Source: Gymnogyps californianus (taxonomy: Eukaryota; Chordata; Aves; Accipitriformes; Cathartidae). Taken from it: a stretch of 64,000 bases of DNA. Positions within the stretch are counted from its first letter, which is position 1. Each line of letters opens with the position of its first letter. The stretch lies in NCBI RefSeq assembly GCF_018139145.2, contig NC_059487.1, positions 5,911,792-5,975,791 of the forward strand, read 5' to 3'. Shown here piece by piece: positions 11,085-21,435 of this stretch. Below the pieces are notes generated by a model. The model was not told where the DNA came from and ran no database searches. It was given only the letters and a program-made list of their open reading frames with translations. The translations under genes and the position numbers were made by a program.

Positions 11085-11743
11085 GCTTTTCAAAAGTGAG
11101 TCCTGGAGGAGGGGTAGGGCCAACAGCTGTAAACGCCAGCCCTCCATGTCCTCTCCCTCCTTGCAGCCTCCATCTTCAACACTCAAGCCTTGCCCTGCGC
11201 CAAAGAGGGATGCTCTCATCTGGAGAGCTGGCTGCAGGAGATGGAAGGGAGGATGCTCTTGCCTGGGCAGGTAGACACGGGTTATGTTTGCTGCCAGAGG
11301 CCAAGGGGAGGCATGGAAGGAGCCACTGGCTGGGGGACAGCAGCCAGGCCCCTTCCTTCCCAAATACCCATCCCCTTCATAAATAAACCTAAGGGCCACC
11401 TTCCCCCGGGGCAGGTAAAGGGACCAGACACTCCCGCTGGTTTTACTTAGGCTTAAAATAAAGCCAGGATTTGGCTTCAGAGTGGAGCCAGCATCCAGTG
11501 ACCAAGGCCGGCAGGGGTGGGCAGGCAGCAGCACTCACGGCATCTCACCGGACCTTCCTCATCCTCCTTCCCTGGCCCTCCTCTTTCCCAGGGGTTTCCT
11601 CGCTGCTTCGTCAGTTAAATCCCAAAGAGCAGGACCGGACACTAAACCCTTCCCTAAAGCCTCAGTTTCCCAAGGGGGAAACGCTCAGTGCCCCCGTGCT
11701 CGCCCAAACCCTCCCATGGAGCCAGCCCTGTCCGAGGTGGGGG

Positions 11744-11753
11744 CCTTACCGAG
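11744..11753 (-). other. ZHX3: Splice donor ending the large ZHX3 coding exon
   Basis: The minus strand reads GCTCG|GTAAGG, a near-consensus 5' splice site in phase 0 after codon 925. Beyond it the open frame continues for 31 codons rich in Pro, Arg and Gly with no likeness to ZHX3, which supports splicing here. Confidence 0.8.
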
Positions 11754-14524
11754 CCGTGCAGCGGGCGGCGGGCCGGGGGCATCGGGGGTCCCAGCGCTGC
11801 CTTCCGGCCACCCGGCTCCCACGACTTGCTGCTCTCCGACACCTCCAAGCTGGCCTCGCACGGCCCTTTCCGGCTTCCCGCCGTCTCGCCGGCACAGGCT
11901 TCCTCAGGGACGGCGCCCCTGCTCTCCTCCTCCACCTTCACCGCAAACCACACCTTGAGCTGCTGGGCGCTGAGGTGGGAGCGCTCGCAGAGGCCGGGCA
12001 GGTCCTCCTCCCGCAGCCCCTTGTGCTTCTCGTAGTAGTCCTCCAGCACCTCCCGGCCGGCGGGGCTGACCTCCACCAGCCCCGGGGGGAAAACCCCTCG
12101 CCTGTAGTTCTCATACCACTTCAGCTGCCCGTTCTTGTAGCCGTACCGGCTGTCCCCAAACCAGCGAATGACCTCGGCCCGCGGCAGACCCGTCTGGGAA
12201 ACAATGGCATCGTACTCCTGGTTTGTGGGCCGCTGGGTCTGCACGAACATTTGTTTCAGCAGATGCCGCTGCTGGGCCGTTTTTTTAAAGTTCAGTTTGG
12301 TTTTCGGAGGGGTGGGTGGCCGGCTGGAGCTGCCGTCCCCTTTCTCATTTGCACCGGCCCCCGGTAACTCGCTTTTGCCGTTGGACTCGGTCACTCGCAG
12401 GTTTTTCAGGTTGATTTTGATGGGACTCACTTTCCGCTCCACCGAGTTCGGGTTGTTGCCAGTGTCGACTGAGCCGTTTTCGCTCGCGGCCCTCAGCTCA
12501 TCCGAGGAGTCTTCCCCTTCCCCGCCGCCATTTTCCGCCTCCTCCTCCTCTTGCCGAGCCGCCTCCTCCACTTTCTTATTTTCCTCCGCCACCTTCTTCT
12601 TCCTCCTCTCCGAGAACCAGCTATCAATCTCCCTCCGTGTCATCTTCGTTTCCCCCCTCAGGCGGTTCACCTCTTCCTCTGCAGGAAGGGGATTTTGAGC
12701 AAAACTGCTCTCCAGGGCCTTCAGCTGCTCCGGTGCCCGCTCTTTGTACTTGGTCGGCGTGAAGTCGGGCGCTTGGTGCCATGACTGCCGCCGCGGTGGG
12801 TGGTGAGGGGCCGGCGCGGCTGCCGCCGCTACCGCAGGGCTCGGCTCGGCTCCTCTGGGCGAGACGTCGAAGGTTATCTCAGGCAGGGAATCGAGAGCGC
12901 TGTCTCCAGGGAAGACGGCCCGGCCGCCTCTCACGTTCCTGTAGTGGTACCTCCTATCGCTGAACCATTTTCGAATCTCCTTGGTGGAAAGGCCCGTGAT
13001 TTTTGTCAGCCGCTCGACTTCGGCCTGGCCAGGGAACTGGTTTCTGCAGAAGCTGCCTTTCAAGGCCGAGAGCTGCTCGTGGGACTTCTTGTTTTTGTAC
13101 ACGTTGGGATCCAGGAAGGTCTGTGAGGAGATCGCCGGGCAGGCGGTGAGCAGCGACTGGCCACTGTTGACCACCTTCACCCCCGACGCGTTGCTGGAGC
13201 TCACCGTGCCGTGCTGTGCCGCCAGCTGTGGCTTGGGGACAGAAGTCACCGCCAAGGTGAAGGAGGAGCTGGTGCCCTTCAACCCGTTTGCCATGATGGG
13301 CTGCGTGACCAGCAGCCCCCCCGTCCCCTCCGGCTGCCCCACCACGTGGCCCGGTAAAGTCGCCTGAATAAGATGGGGGACGTTCCCGGGGTTCGCAACC
13401 AGCGGCGTGTTCAAAACTGTAATGGTGGGTTGCGGCACGGACTGAATAACCGTGTTAAACATCTTCTTCCTGGCATCTTCAATCTCCTCCGGTGACCAGC
13501 TGATGCCCTGCTTCAACCTCTGGGCAGTGAACCAGATCTTCAGCTGCTCTTCTGGGTACTTCGTCACCACGGTCAAGTAGCAGAGCTCGGCTTTGGTTGG
13601 GTAGGGGAACTTGTGGAAAGAGTTTTTCAGGAAGCTGTTGGAGTCCATGGTGGCGTTGTACGTTGGAATGCTGCTCAGGGGGATCATCACCTTGGGAAGG
13701 GACTTGGACGTAGGTAGCTGCTGATGCAATGGGGGCTGCTGCTGCAGTGACACAAGTTGTGCAACACCTGCCTGCAGAACAGGCACGTTTCCTATGATGG
13801 AGCCATTCACTATATGAGATGATTTTGTCGAACTTGCAGTGGGCTGGCTGACCGGCACAGACCCGTTTGGGAATGAATGCTCTCCGTCCTTCACCTCCGA
13901 CTCACTGCCCAGCTGACTTGACACATTCTCTTTCAGCGTGTGGATTTTTTTGGCCTCCGGTTTACCTTTCATTATCTTCATGATAGGGGTTTTGGTAATG
14001 ATAATTTCAGACTGGCCGTCCACCCCTTCTTCAGGGACCTCTCCCGGAAGGTCATGGCTGCTGGTGGCCTCACAGAGACTTTGCTCCACAGTTGTATGAT
14101 TGTCCTGCTTAGCCACCCTCCAGATGAAGCTCGTTTCGCCGGCGTGCGACTCTGCATTGTGGTGCGAGAGCCCTTCATGGCTATTTGCTAGAAAGCTGCA
14201 CGCAAGACACGCAAACGCAGGGTCTTTGCTAAAGTCTAAGTGCTCAGAGTCCAAGTGCCCAAAGAAGTGATGAAGGTCTTGAGATCCAAAGTCACAAGAC
14301 TTGCAGATATAAGTGTCACTATCAGCAATACCGCGGTGCCCGTTAGACAAAGCTCCATTATTACTGTTACTGGCACCAGCATCACTAGCTGCTGGCCCTT
14401 CCACAGGAGCATCTTGTTGCATTCCTTCACGATCATCTTCTACAGCATCCAGTTCAGTCTCCTGAAGCACCAGTGTTTTTACTGGTATCATGCAGGGAGT
14501 TGTGGATTTTCTTTTGCTAGCCAT
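11750..14524 (-). CDS. ZHX3: Zinc fingers and homeoboxes protein 3 (main coding exon, residues 1-925)
   Basis: The protein starts MASKRKSTTPCMIPVKT, identical to the known ZHX3 start, and stays similar to the end. ZHX3 is a nuclear protein of the ZHX family, which repress transcription and pair with each other and with NF-YA. Two C2H2 fingers are visible: C74, C77, H90, H95 and C106, C109, H122, H127. Five homeodomains lie at about 284-343, 473-532, 589-648, 741-800 and 812-871, each with the helix-3 WF pair (331, 520, 636, 788, 859). Between homeodomains 2 and 3 is an Ala/Pro/His-rich stretch (559-577), and an acidic run follows homeodomain 3 (652-672). The start is supported by identity, a strong context (GCGATGG) and an in-frame TAA 24 nt upstream. 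A plain open frame continues to 11654 (956 codons), but the last 31 codons are probably intron read-through. Confidence 0.96.
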
Positions 14525-14545
14525 CGCTACAATTGATCCAGATGA

Positions 14546-14560
14546 TTATTTTTCTTTCAT
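14546..14560 (-). CDS. Minimal upstream ORF (4 codons plus stop)
   Basis: ATG AAA GAA AAA TAA on the minus strand, ending 21 nt before the ZHX3 ATG. It is directly visible, but whether it is translated is unknown. Placement this close to the main start can reduce initiation. Confidence 0.35.
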   Translation of the reverse strand: MKEK

Positions 14561-14577
14561 TTAAATTAAATTCAAAT

Positions 14578-14667
14578 TTAAAAAGCGCTATTGCAAGTGC
14601 TCTGTGGTCTAGATTCCAGCAAATTCATGATGTCCCGAAGAGTTGTCAAATGTTGACAAATGTTCAT
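14578..14667 (-). CDS. Upstream ORF of 29 codons in the ZHX3 leader
   Basis: It starts at an ATG with A at -3 (aaatATGA) and begins MNICQHLTTLRDIMNLLESR. It stops at TAA 53 nt before the ZHX3 start. A second in-frame ATG (codon 14) also has A at -3. It lies wholly inside the same exon as the main ORF, so every transcript using this exon should carry it. It could tune ZHX3 translation. Conservation and translation are not known to me. Confidence 0.4.
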   Translation of the reverse strand: MNICQHLTTLRDIMNLLESRPQSTCNSAF

Positions 14668-15565
14668 ATTTGCCACTGAACCTGAGGACAAGGAGAGGGA
14701 GGAGGGGTTAGTTCCCTTGGCATTAGACAAAGCACAACTGTCCTAGTATTTAACTGTTTCACTCAATAAATCATTTTCAGCCTCTTTTGCTGGAAAAATT
14801 TAACTTGACCTTGGATTTATTGTATTTTCACACATACAACCTGTGAATTACCTGTTTAAAAACAAACACACAAACATGCCTCTTTTACAGCCTGCATCAA
14901 ATTCTCATTTGAGGAGCAAAACCACCAAAATTTCCCCTCACCCTGCCCTGCCAAGACCCACCACCAGTGTTTCAGCGGGAGAGCAGTGCCTGGGCTCCCT
15001 GCGCGCCCGGGCTCCCAGCTCAGCGGGAGGCGATACCAGGCAGGGTCACCCTGGGAAACCTGCCTGCTTTCCATCAGAAAAACCTGACAAAAAATGAACG
15101 CGTTCCCGACAGAACGTTTCAATTTCTTCAAAATCGGCATTTTCCGACCATCCTGTCGGGAAGTTTCTCGCCAGCTTAAAGCATCGTGCCCGTGCCAAGG
15201 CCCTCTGCCTGCAGAGACGCCTGGAGCTCTGCTGCACGGAGGCTGCAGCCAGGGCCACGTATTTTAGCCCTCCTCACTCAGAAAGCCCGCAAAACGTTTG
15301 TGAGATTCCCTCCCCACCCCGTGCACACTTCATTACTGTTTTAACAGTAACTCCAGTCTTCATCTGGAACTGCAAGAGAAGGTAAGGCCCCAAAACTCAA
15401 GGGCAGCATCACACACATGTTTCTGGCTCCCAGCCTTCCCCTCCCACCACCTTTGCAGCTTTTGGCATTCACACAACTCAGTGCACTGGGGATATTTCCT
15501 AAGAAAAGTGCAGTTTCCCTGCAACACAAGCCCATTTGGGGTGACCCGAGATCTGCCACATTTTT

Positions 15566-15655
15566 AAAAAAAGAAAAAAAGAAAAAAGAGGAAAAAAAAA
15601 GGAATTTTGTTTTGGTTTGGTTTTTTTCCTTTTTTTTTTTCCCCTTTTCTTTTTG
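15566..15655. repeat. Oligo-A block facing oligo-T block (inverted low-complexity repeat)
   Basis: Plus-strand A-rich DNA (15566-15600) is followed by T-rich DNA (15621-15655) with a spacer of about 20 nt. The arms could pair into a hairpin in DNA or RNA. Confidence 0.75.
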
Positions 15656-16099
15656 TGAAGCTAAAGCAGTTCCCGATCTGCTCCAGCCTCTGGAAGGCCA
15701 GGGCATTAGCCACAACCTTATTCCTGGCCTGATGTAGCTTCGCCATCTGCACAGGGGATGCTCAGTGCCTGAGATCACGACCTGAAGGCAGTAAAGCTGT
15801 CTGCTGTAGCTGGCACCAAGAGTCACTTGCCTGGTGACGGTCCTGATGACAGGGAAGGCAGCACATCTGAGGGAGCAACATCTTTGCCTTAACCCCTTCA
15901 TCAACCTTTTTTACAGCAACACTGCTTTTTTTTTTTTTTTCTTTAAACACAGGGATAAAATGGTATTTTTCCAGATTGCAAGGTCACTTGGAAGCATATG
16001 GATACACTGATTCATATTACAAAGACTGTGCCAGATTTTCCTGGGATTTACAGTAACAGCAACGGAGCTTTATAAAAACACTCATAAAAACTTGAGCTT

Positions 16100-16122
16100 A
16101 AAAAAAAAAAAAAAAAAAAAAA
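16100..16122. repeat. A23 homopolymer
   Basis: A run of 23 A on the plus strand, just downstream (in ZHX3 sense) of the candidate exon at 16134-16231. Confidence 0.95.
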
Positions 16123-16133
16123 GGCCAACTTAC

Positions 16134-16231
16134 CATCCTACCAGATGACTCACAGAGGTAACTCCTATCAGTTACAGCAGTTGTGCACCACTAGCTTTCT
16201 CATATCAGATATTCTGAGCTGATCTCATGCA
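16134..16231 (-). other. ZHX3: Candidate non-coding ZHX3 exon
   Basis: A 98-nt minus-strand block has an acceptor (gatctgcatttctcag) before 16231 and a strong donor (GATG|GTAAGT) after 16134. Mammalian ZHX3 has non-coding 5' exons, so one is expected in this interval. The block has no long coding frame. It is a prediction from splice signals only; many other donor-like sites exist in the 41-kb interval. Confidence 0.3.
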
Positions 16232-18060
16232 CTGAGAAATGCAGATCGGGCAAATGACTTCGTGGTGCTTATGCAATACCTCCTCTGCTTATTTTTGTCA
16301 GTAGCTTTTAGAACAGAGGAATGAAAGGTCCTAATGCAAAAAAAATCAAATGGAGGAAGTACAATTTGACCTCCCTAGCTTCATTAGAAATTTTTAAAAA
16401 AATTGTTCTGAAAGCTGACATAATTTTTTCCAAACAGGAGAGCCTGAATGGCCGGCCCTGGCCTCAGCAACTCTCAGGCACCGTTTAAAAGACTGATGGG
16501 AAAACGTAACTTCCCGTTAATGTGGGTTGATCTGAGATTACAAAACAGTCCTGTAAATAGTGTTAGTCATCACTGAACTTGGCATCAGAAAAGACTGTTT
16601 GCTATGCTAAAGCTTTGTGAAAAGCTAGAAACTATAACTTTAAAAAAAAAAACCTCTATAAATAAAAAAGGTATTAAAGCTGTGATTTGGATTTAGACAG
16701 TGCAAATTGCATGCTCTCAATACCTGCTTTCTGCCACTCTCATCCCACCTTTTCATGGTTAGTCTTTCCCTCTGCAGAGGGCCAGAAAGTTATTCATTAG
16801 CATTAGCAAGTCAAATACTTGGATGACTATGAATGGGCTTTGCTATTCAGAGGGGAACAGCATCCATTTGACACCAATCCCAAGATCCTCATTTTTGATG
16901 CTAAGTTAAATATTACACAATCTAGCAGGGTACGATGACCTTTCCAAGGTGAGTCAATTAGGAAAAAAACAGTAAGATCAGCCTGAAGGCTACAAAATAT
17001 AGCTTTAAAGGCTGAAAGGAGTTTCGTGTCAGAGAAGTAACGGTAAAAGGGAATTCTTACTTCATTTTATTCTGCAGCTCCAACACAGGCCAGGGAGAAA
17101 CTGCTGGGCCCTCTGCAAGCTTTTTAGCTTCCAGCAAACTCCTGATAAGAGATCCAGTTCCAGAGTCTCCATTACTGAGACAGCTCAAGTCCCAGACAGA
17201 TCTTACCTAGTGTTTATGGAGTCACCAGATATCAAAAAGATGATTTTTATCTGTCAACGGAGTAAATTTGATACAGAGCAACGGAGATACACAAAGACCC
17301 CCATTGTGCCACATTAATGGAGTGCCTCTCCCAAGCACGCCGTCACTATTATTTTGGGTAAATGTGAATGGCCTGACGCACCTATGGAGAACCTAAAAGC
17401 TCTGCATTTCATTTACCGGCATATTTGCATCAAGCTCCGTGCTCTCTCCAACAACTTTCGTTAAAAATGCAATCAAAGCGGCCCCAGCCGCCACAGCTCT
17501 CCTGCTGGGGCTCCAATATTAATGTCACCTGAGAACACAGATTGCAAATTTAGCTGGATGTGAATCACAGTGCCAATTTACTGGGAAAAAAAATTAATCA
17601 AGTGTACTGTTTGTCCATTTCATTTCCATGGAACAGTTGCATAACCACATGTTCAGGGCATGTTTTATTCACTGCTCACCTTCTGGAATGCACTAATACT
17701 TTAATACACCACTAATATATAACAGAATGGATAATTCACCAATTTCTCCGCCATTAAAGTAAGCGAGACTGTTTTAGTGGATAGGGTAAATTAATAGCAG
17801 AAAAAATAATCAGTTAAAAAACAGCCTTACAACGGAGCTCAGTATACCACCACTGCGAATGTCTCAGACCAATTTGTACAGCCGTGTGTAAAGAACTTGA
17901 CTTCCTATGTATTATTTTATGATGAACTGGATCAAAGAGACATTAGCTGAATGGAATAGATACCTGGCAGCCAGGAAGACAAAGGGATTGTACTTAAATT
18001 GATGGTTCCTATTTAATTTATAGCTGCTAATTTAATAGTGAGGTAGCAGAGTAAGCAGGT
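16232..18060. other. AT-rich ZHX3 intron segment, candidate conserved non-coding element
   Basis: No open frame of 60 codons or more exists in any frame across about 2.1 kb (15951-18059), and no repeat is recognised. The part at 17330-17710 combines an octamer site ATTTGCAT (17423-17430), TAAT-type homeobox cores and a TCAAGTG NKX2-type motif. It reads like an unrepetitive regulatory element. Function is inference only. Confidence 0.35.
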
Positions 18061-21000
18061 CAAATGACCTGTGCACCTAAACCTGCCACTGCTGTTGGAA
18101 ATTTTAGGGAAAACTGACTTAAAGCAGAGTCAAACCGATGCAGTCCCAGTGATGCTCCCAGAGAAACTAACGCTGGAAGGAATGGCAGCCCAAAAGCTCC
18201 TTTGGCCAGGTCGGATCCCAGCCCAGCACATGGCTGGGGGTATGTTTCTCTCGTATCTAAAGCATCAGGAACTGACCCTGGGGCTGATGCGTGTTCGCTC
18301 ACACGACAGCGAGACAACTGTGCACACCCAGCTCCTGTGACAGGGACGAGCAGCCCGGCCTTTGCACAAGGCAGGCACGAAACCAGGTGAACGGCTTGGG
18401 TTGGGTTGTAGTTCCCCATCCTTGATGTACGGCCGTGATTGCTTGTCTGCACAGCTCCTAACTTAAAACAGTTAACAAAGTCACCACGGGAAAGCTCTGC
18501 CCCACTGGTAGATGCAGTTTTACGCTGTTGTCACCACGTCACGGCTACAGGGACAGCCAGGTTGGTGGCCATCCATCAGTTTCTCAAGGGTTGCGGCTCA
18601 GAAGTGACAAGCCCTGTACTCGGAGCCAGCGGCGAGGGCAGGGGAACTGCAGGCTCCTGCACTGCCCAGGTTTGCCCGTCTCTCCTCCATGTAAGAGGCC
18701 CACAAAGGCCACACGCCAGCAACCTACCTCCAGCTTACAAACAAGTAGAAGGAGCACCACAAGACCTGCTAGGCTGTGATTTCAACTACCCCTAGCAATT
18801 CAGAAAATAATAATAGAGGAGGAAGGTGGAAACTGTTAAATGTGGGATCCCAATCTATGAAAACAGTGCAGCATTTCTGCTAGAGACAGCCCAAAACCTA
18901 CAATGCTGCTATGAGCATTCCCCTCCTGCAACACCTCCCGTACCAGCCCTCCTTCCTCCCCAGCACAGGAGCCTTCCCACCCCCATCGGTGGGTCCAGGT
19001 ACACACCACTAACCCTCTGCAGAGCAGCTTTGCCTCCGCTGAGGAAAACAATGCTGAGACTGGTCAAAGTGAGCTTAGCAATTTCAGAAAATTTACTTCT
19101 GCAGAGATTAACAAAGGGAGGTTTCGAAATCTGCACTGCTGAGTATGAACTTTCAGCTTTTTCCAGCTTGGCTGGATATAACTGGTTTGGTTTTAAATGT
19201 TTCAGTGAATTAATGAGTTAGGTTGTTAATGCAAAACATTCATTCCACGCAGTGCCAAGGTCCCCAGTTAGAAGATTAATTTTTGTGACCTTTTGCAAAC
19301 CTCGCCTAGAAACAACAACCAGAAAACCCACCAGGCAGCACCACCGGCCAGGCAGCGCGCAGCCGGGCACAGCAGCCCTGGTCCCACCGCCCAGGCACGG
19401 GGACGACAGGACAGTTGCCCTTCTCTGCCCCCAGCCCAGCCAACTCCTGGGTGCCCAACGCTCACACCAGGGACAAGGCTCCACGCGGACACGTAGGATG
19501 GCTACGTGCTCTACTGTGCGCTCTGGTGTTTGATGCAGCTCTGCTGAAGAGTGAATGCTCAGTTAAAAAAAAAAAAAATTAAAAAAAATCAACACCAAAA
19601 TAGAAGTAAAATAACAGTTTTCTCAACACTTTCAGTGCCTGCTAGGCAGGCAGACACACTCCCCAGGTCAGAGACAAAGTTGATGTTTCTGTCTCATACA
19701 AAGCCAAGCACAATATTGGCACTTTAAATAATAGCGGTTTGTTTTTAAGCTGAAACTCTGCAGGCCCTGGCTGATAGCATAACATGGGGGGGAAAAAAGA
19801 GAAAAAAAAAAAATCAAAGGAGGGAAAAAAGTTGACGTTTAAGAGTTTTTGTCTCTCTCCTTTAGGCTCAACCTCCATCCAGGCCCAGAAGATGCACGTC
19901 TGTCTTTGGGAAGTCCACAGATGACTTCCCAACTCCCCACCAGTAACTAGCAAGTAAAGGCCAGTAAACAAAAGATCCCTGTGGCCAGCACCAACGAGTG
20001 GGTGCTCTCTGCAGCACCCAGACCTGAGAGCCACTACTTTCCCCTTCCCGCCATCAGGCACCCCAGAGGGAAATCCCACCACGTTTCACAGCGGGTCCCC
20101 CCCAGCGCAGCAGACACCCAGTTTGCTCTGGGCAGCGCTGGGTGCCAGCTCAGTAGCCTGGGACTGGGTGCATTTACCTGGGTGCTGGGGAGGGGAGGAA
20201 AAACAGGTCCACGTGGCAGCGAGCGCAGGTGTATGAGGGGCACAGCCCCATGGGCACCCCTGTTGCCAGCCACGGCAGTGCCGGGACTCTATTTCTCTTC
20301 GGTTGGGCATTAACATTTGTTCTGCATTTGCAGTCCGTTCATGAGAAGTCATGTAAGAGTTTCACCAGTTTTATTAATTTATTGCCAAAATGTGCCCAGT
20401 GTGGGCTGCCAGAAGAGAGGAAGGCTGGAGACTCCTGCACCCTCCAGACCCAGGTGAGAAAGGGCAAAGGCTTGTTCCCTGGCCAGAGGCTGCTCCACAC
20501 CAGCTCTAACCTGGGTTTCATCACCATGAACTTGGAGTCACAGGCTTTGGATACAACAAAAGCATAACAAAGCGCGGGGAAAGGGCATGCATCAGCATCA
20601 CCAAGGGGCTTCGAGGACACAGTCCCCTGCCAGGAACACGGCAGCTATTGCTAATCCATCCCAGGGACGCACTACATGGATGGACACGCTCCAGCAATTT
20701 GGCAAAGACCTCTCCAGGCTACATCCCTGTGATTCAGTATGGACAGACACAGTTAGAGGGAACAGCCCACCTCTCCAGAGCAAATCTCAACTTCCCAGGT
20801 GCGGACAGGACTTCCCTTTTAGCTGCGCCAGCATGGCTCTGTAACAGAGAAGAAAAGGCAAGATTTGGCAGGGCTGAACTCCTCTGTTCCTGGTCTGCGG
20901 CTGTGCATCCCGGCTAGCTGGGGTCCAGCATCCTCCCTGAGTAACTTTGCAAAGCCTGCAGCTGGAAGGGAAGTCATGGGATGTGATCATCTCCAGCAGC

Positions 21001-21435
21001 CTAAAAATGCCAGCAGCAGAACATCACCCCAGCTCCCAGCAAGCGGTGCACGTCTCCACGCCATGCCCTTGCCTAGGCCTGGCACCTGGAGGTAGCATCT
21101 GCCACCCAAAGCCTGGTCCATAACCCAGACCAAGGTCATGACACACTTAATTCTTTTGAGGTTTAACCCCGTACAGGACTGCAAGTTCCCCTGAATGAAC
21201 AGTTAATGAGATTTTCCCCTCCAGAGCAGATCGCTACCGCACTAACACTGCAGGCACTCAAAATCCAGGTGCTCTCATCAAGAACAAGGAAAGCAACCAG
21301 CAATAAAATAACTGCAACCCGAGAGAAGCCACGCAGGCAAGAAAGGCCTCTTCGCATCTTATTATTTTGCACTGCACAAATGTACAAACACACACACAAA
21401 TTTCAGCAGTTTCAAGCTTCAAGCAGCATCACATA
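18061..21435. other. ZHX3 intron, unremarkable
   Basis: Mixed-composition DNA with low-complexity A tracts near 19566-19590 and a purine-rich tract near 19790-19830. None of its short open frames resembles a known protein. No repeat family was recognised by eye. Confidence 0.6.

Larger units (their letters stand above)
9429..11749 (-). other. ZHX3: Last ZHX3 intron (proposed)
   Basis: The donor at 11749 (TCG|GTAAGG) is strong; the 3' boundary near 9429 is proposed. Contents: a purine tract of A with scattered G (about 9745-9780), a T-rich tract (10774-10801) and a short CA repeat (11059-11084). A GC-rich stretch (10550-10670) has CCCAGCC-like runs but no family I recognise. Confidence 0.6.
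14525..14681 (-). other. ZHX3: 5' UTR part of the ZHX3 coding exon with splice acceptor
   Basis: A clear acceptor lies just upstream on the minus strand (ctctccttgtcctcag before 14681) after a long pyrimidine tract. The 157-nt leader carries two upstream ORFs. An in-frame TAA at 14548-14546 rules out a longer N-terminus within this exon. Confidence 0.8.
14682..16133 (-). other. ZHX3: ZHX3 5' intron segment
   Basis: The intron upstream of the coding exon. It holds an A-rich block followed by a T-rich block (15566-15655) and otherwise unremarkable sequence. Short open frames show no recognisable similarity. Confidence 0.7.

Noticed and set aside
10800..11534. A 244-codon minus-strand open frame downstream of ZHX3
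   Set aside because: It lies in the proposed last ZHX3 intron, includes a CA-repeat-coded Cys/Val run, and shows no likeness to ZHX3 or another family.
11654..11749. Last 31 codons of the uninterrupted ZHX3 frame as true protein
   Set aside because: They follow a strong phase-0 splice donor and do not resemble the conserved ZHX3 tail.
11471..12367. A 298-codon plus-strand open frame
   Set aside because: It is mostly antisense to the real ZHX3 coding exon and has no independent support.
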